Assembly: GCF_002878395.1 (NCBI RefSeq)
Contig: NC_061122.1
Location: 80,091,930-80,155,929 of the forward strand
Length of the DNA stretch: 64,000 nucleotides
From: Capsicum annuum
Lineage: Eukaryota > Streptophyta > Magnoliopsida > Solanales > Solanaceae
Direction of reading: 5' to 3'
The notes under the pieces were generated by a model that made no database searches, had not been told where the DNA came from, and saw only the letters and a list, made by a program, of their open reading frames with translations. Positions 60,058 through 64,000 of the stretch are shown here, piece by piece; positions within the stretch are counted from its first letter, which is position 1; the number at the start of each line of letters is the position of its first letter. A program made the position numbers and the translations under genes.

Positions 60058-62709
60058 ATGGCTAGAAATAAAGGAAGACATAAGAGAGAGACTGCCAACC
60101 ATGAAAGCTCTATAAATAGATTCAGCTAAAAGCTACAAAAAGAGATGGTCAGTGGTAAGATTGAAGGTTGTCACAAAAATGGTGTTGAAGCATTCATAAG
60201 AACTGCTCATCATGTTAGAAGCAAAGCATATAAGCTCATGAGTATTCACTATAAAGGATATGGACTTCTAGAAAAGGGATTGCAGTCAGTAATGGCTCAG
60301 TGACTAAAAGGATTCAAAGTTTAATGATGGAAAGACTGACTACATTCTCTCTCTCAAAGACACTTTAGGTAAAAGTGTCTTATTATGAAAATTTGATCTC
60401 AAGAACCTAGTACTTGACGTATGAGAATCTAAGGATCAAAAGAAATCCCTAAAATGACCTCTAGATTTGATAACTAAAAATGCTTTGGAGAATGAACTGA
60501 AAAGGAATTCTATGAGCTGATGAAAGAAGTGTATATAGTTCCCAATTTATCAGGAAAATTATTGATCCTTGGTGATGTTAAAAAGGATGAGCAAGAGGAT
60601 GAAAGATGCTGATAAGTATTAATTCTTAGGGACCTATTCCCTAGGAAGTTTATCTCAGAAGAAACTTTACCAGAATGGACAAAAAGTGAATCAGTATCTC
60701 CTCAAAACTTGGCTATGATCGGGAGACAAGTATGCATAGCAATGTATGTGTATAATTAGTCTAACTTATTTCTATATCATTACAGGTATACCTTTATGGG
60801 GACATATTAGAAGGAGAACAACTGAAGCTACTAATATAGAATTTATTCAAACTAAGAGGGACCTGGTTCTATCTTTCAGGTTAGTACATACAAAATGCCT
60901 AAGTAATCACAAAATGATGTCTGAAAAAACCATATATCTTTCTTTTCTCTAAACTATCAAATCCCTTGTAAAATAAAGAGTCGCACTTATTTGATTCAGA
61001 TATGTCAGTTCAAAAAGAACTGTCTTTAATGAAATTGGTCATTTTTAAAAGTGCTAAATCAAACCTTCTCGTCAATTATCTTAATTAGTCCTATTCAGCT
61101 TCTTAAATTAGAAATCATTCCTAAGCTAAATTGGATCATCACTTCTTCTCAAATCAATGTATGATGTTATTACTTCCCCACACTCTACAAAAATTCCAAA
61201 ACCTATAGTGAGTTAAACTCCACTAAGCCATTCTTAACTATTGACGTTAATGCTCAACAAATCATAATAGACTTCTTAAACCAAACATCTAGGACATCAA
61301 TTGAACAAGAATTATTCTCACTAAAAACTCATAATTTCCTATGTTATCTGAAAAATATGAAAAAGCTAAATTTTCTGAAACATAACAAATACTAGCTTCT
61401 CCTACACACTAAGACTCAAACAACATTTTTGATCAGTTGTTTGATAAAGAAATTGTAGTTACAAGAGTTGATCCTTCCTCCAGTAAGAACTGGGTGGTTG
61501 AGAACCTGCTACTGTTTTCTCGTGACAACATAGAAAACTGAGTTGATGGAATAGAATAGAAAGCTTGTGATATTAATAAAGTGAATGGGAGAAAAAATAG
61601 GTTGTTACCTCCAAATAAGAAGAATGAAAGTATTAAGGACAAAGTATCTCTGAGATGGTCTGTAAAGAAACTCAGGAGAATAGAAAAAGGAAAAATAAAA
61701 ACACTGAAGGTGGAGAGATTGCTATAGGAGAGAAATTGAATCTACGGGGTATTGTTACCTTAAAAAAGGGTAGAAAGAATGATCTTACAGTTGATAGGAT
61801 CAGGTTCTCCATATCAAAGTCTCGAAGCTCAACTGGAATATGGCAGAAACTTATAGTTGTCAAAAAAAGGAAGGACTCTGAGGGACCAAGTCCCATTAAA
61901 TAAACAATTGATGATAAAGGATAAACAAGCAGTAAGCCTAAAATAAAGAAAAGAAACAAAGAAAAAAATGACATGTTCAGAGAAAGAAGGATTGGGAACC
62001 TGAGAACAGAAAAGTTACTGTCTGGAAGAACGTTTGATCCCAAAATTTATAAGAAACCAGGAATGACTAAATTAGTTAAATATGCTAGCTATAAAGGATA
62101 GTTACACTTGTTTAAGAATCAAACCCCATTGTTTTTAAGAATGAGGTCAGAAAATTTTATTATGCCATGGAATTCTCAAAATATAAGCTAAGTTAGTCTG
62201 CACAGGTGCAAGGAAATTCTATCTATTTGAACGAAGAAGTACTGGGAAAAATCTTACATGTACAAGCTATTAGAGTTAGTTTTGCTGTAAAACAACAACC
62301 CACAACTGAGTTTATGATCAATGCCCCCAAAATGGGACGAATATCTAGAGTCTCTGTGAAAAAAACTCCCTAAATATGAGTTTCTGCTTGTATTTGAATT
62401 CATCAATAAAGTTCTATTTTCGAGATTAGGAAAAACTACAATTGTATCTGGTTATAATCTGTTCTTGATATAATGCATAGGTAGTTTTAAATTGATTACT
62501 CTGCCTACTTGTATGATTGAGTACATGAAAAAGGTAATTATTGAGACAAATATGAGACATGGAATGCCTTATGTGTACTTGCTAAAGAAGGCTTTGAACA
62601 TTTTAATGTGAGTGGAACTAAAGGAACACCTAGAATAGCTAAACAAATGATCAGCCTAACAACTCTTGTAGAGAATAAATGTATTAAAAACAAAGCTGGT
62701 TCTATGTCT
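60058..62709 (+). pseudogene. E8 interior coding remnant, unknown protein
   Basis: A decayed coding region on the plus strand. It starts with ATG at 60058 (MARNKGRHKRE) and is soon broken by stops. Readable later pieces include a basic frame at 61655-61903 (KRKNKNTEGGEIA, RFSISKSRSSTG) and, around 62390-62640, FINKVLFSRLGKTTIVSGY, LPTCMIEYMKKVIIE and RHGMPYVYLLKKALN. I see no reverse transcriptase, integrase, protease or zinc knuckle. The layout is close to non-autonomous LTR elements of Solanaceae whose product is annotated only as a plant-transposon-like protein. That comparison is from memory and weak. The minus frames 61433-61642 and 61672-62043 are shadows. Confidence 0.5.
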
Positions 62710-62721
62710 TAAGTATCTAAA

Positions 62722-62985
62722 TTGTTAGCTGTTCAAGAAAGACTGGGAAAGGAAATGGAGGAGTTAAGAATTATGTTAGACGCTAAAGATGCTAAGATAG
62801 AGCATATGTGGTCGAATATTCAAAAGTTGTCATTTGAAGGACCAGGTGCTACTAATGAACTTGCAACTGAAAATATGAAACTCCAAGGTAAAGTAGTTGA
62901 ACTGAGTGGTAAAGTTCAAGAACTGAATGCTAAAGTCAAGGATCTCACAAAGCAGTTGTTCGATGCTCATAATGCTAGAAATTAA
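62722..62985 (+). pseudogene. E8 coding region C-terminus, coiled coil
   Basis: An open frame of 87 codons ending at TAA 62983-62985, in continuation of the broken upstream frame, so the first Met is probably internal. It is a regular heptad pattern: ERLGKEMEELRIMLDAKDAKI, given by its parts EMEELRIMLDAKDAKIEHM, ENMKLQGKVVELSGKVQEL and NAKVKDLTKQLFDAHN. This predicts a long charged coiled coil, suited to self-assembly. Function unknown; it could serve as a gag-like assembly domain. It is the best preserved part of E8. Confidence 0.65.
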
Positions 62986-63747
62986 AGAGTAGAGATGTTT
63001 CTGAAGTCCTTTTCCCCAAAATCTCCTTCTGCCTAAATCTTAATATCCTTGTCTCTAGGTCTATCCAGTGTCAATCTATATCTTAATCCTGTATTTGGCT
63101 TTTGATGATAGTTATTTTGCATTTTTATGGCATAAATATACTAGTACAAATCACTAGTCATAAAAAAATAAATTCTAGTTGTGTACTTTACTTGTTTTCT
63201 TTACTTTAAAGTTGTCTTCATTTTAGTGTTACCCTAGTGGCCATGAGTTAACTAATCTGTACTTATCTTTACCTATGCTTTATTGTTAATCCTTTTTGAT
63301 GATGTAAAAAAGGTTAATACTGATTTCACATATAATTACCTAGTAGCATAGTAGGGTAGCACAGTGACAAGAAGAAGCTTGACAAAGATACAAAGACAAA
63401 GAGAAGAAATTCTGTAGAAAATACAAATGCACAAATTGTAACAAATTAAAGGTGCATGATGATAGGGGAAGAAATGCTCAAAAATGTAAATACATAAATT
63501 GAAACAAATTGAAGCTGCATGATGATAGGGGGAAGTATACTAATGCACTAAATAATGAAGGTGCAGGGGGGAGAATTACTGCAAAATGACAATAAGGGAC
63601 CAGGTCCCTGTGTTGCATAAAAGAGAAAGCATGATGATAGGGGGAACATTTATTCTCAGGTGGTAATCACTCTACTTAAATAAGATGAATGTGCACTGAT
63701 GCTCAAATTGTATGGTTTTGTTTGTTATTATAAAAAAGGGTGAAAAT
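62986..63747 (+). other. E8 3' untranslated region with repeated purine words
   Basis: Non-coding stretch from the stop codon to the 3' LTR. The word GCATGATGATAGGGG(G)AA occurs three times, at 63454-63470, 63517-63534 and 63629-63646, the first two within a longer repeat beginning ACAAATTG. GGGACCAGGTCCC is at 63596-63608. The tract AAAAAAGGGTGAAAAT (63732-63747) before the LTR is the likely polypurine tract. Confidence 0.65.
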
Positions 63748-64000
63748 TGCTATATGCAGTTTTGATGATGAGCAGCTAAACTATGAGGGACCAAGTCCCT
63801 GAATGTCCAAGGTATAGTATAGTTGGCACGCACCTTCTGCATAGTTTTTTCATCTTATGTAACAAACTTGCATGTGCTATTTTTTGTTATTTTGTTCTAA
63901 CTTGGAAAGCTGATCCAATAACCTTTCAAGCCCTAATCATCACCCAACTATAAAAGGATACATATGTTTCTTCAATATCGGTTTTTGTACTTTCTAAAGA
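63748..64000 (+). repeat. E8 3' LTR, start (runs off the window)
   Basis: First 253 bases of the second E8 LTR, matching 59222-59480 with scattered differences, including the TATAAAAGG and the GGGACCAAGTCCC palindrome (63787-63799). The rest lies beyond the window. Confidence 0.85.

Noticed and set aside
61672..62043. 123-codon minus-strand frame rich in Phe and Leu, membrane-protein-like
   Set aside because: It is antisense to a purine-rich, Lys-rich coding remnant of E8, which forces Phe/Leu codons on the other strand.

Overview
The window is plant repeat DNA with no recognisable host gene. Every coding trace belongs to LTR retrotransposons, mostly decayed Ty3/gypsy elements. The chromodomain-type polyproteins, LTRs of about 2.2-2.7 kb, tRNA-Met-type primer sites (TGGTATCAGAGC) and AT-rich nested layout fit pericentromeric heterochromatin of a dicot. 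The sequence style suggests Solanaceae, which is an inference and not proven here. Elements are named E1 to E9 for this report.

Layout. 1-8085: E1, a minus-strand Tekay/Del-type chromovirus with readable but stop-ridden gag-pol; a 100-N gap lies in its 3' LTR. 8086-11155: 3' end and 3' LTR of E9, a plus-strand relative of E5, cut on its left by E1. 11226-58016: E2, a plus-strand element with a coding-poor 3-kb interior, bounded by a matching target duplication (aaaga). E2 holds two large nested insertions. E3 (15049-33209, minus) sits in its interior, and E5 (36210-56835, minus) sits in its 3' LTR with target duplication ttagt.

Inside E3, an RT-RNase H segment of about 1.19 kb is repeated head-to-tail almost four times (18880-23366). 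The array is then joined to E4, a truncated Tekay-like element with one LTR and most of pol. The E4-to-E3 junction at about 29050 lies in a 7-bp shared word. Inside E5, an Athila-type element (E6, minus, TSD ccc(t/c)a) was inserted in gag. The segment E6 LTR - E5 gag - E5 primer site - E5 LTR start occurs twice (40521-43618 and 51761 onward). This suggests a tandem E5 dimer that later lost one E6 interior and its central part.

58017-59221 is a remnant of an Athila/Tat-type element (E7), of which only the protease region is readable. 59222-64000 is E8, a plus-strand LTR element with LTRs of about 0.75 kb. Its decayed coding region shows no reverse transcriptase or integrase that I can recognise and ends in a coiled coil.

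Patterns beyond ordinary annotation: (1) arrays of a tRNA T-arm/B-box-like word (GGTTCRANTCC) inside LTRs and 3' leaders of several families; (2) a family-specific CpG-rich cluster of short, often self-complementary words just upstream of the putative TATA box in most LTRs; (3) the tandem RT-RNase H array, whose copies share one frameshift; (4) a conserved inverted repeat (GTCGGG...CCCGAC) in LTR bodies of several families. No gene here is likely to make an intact product.
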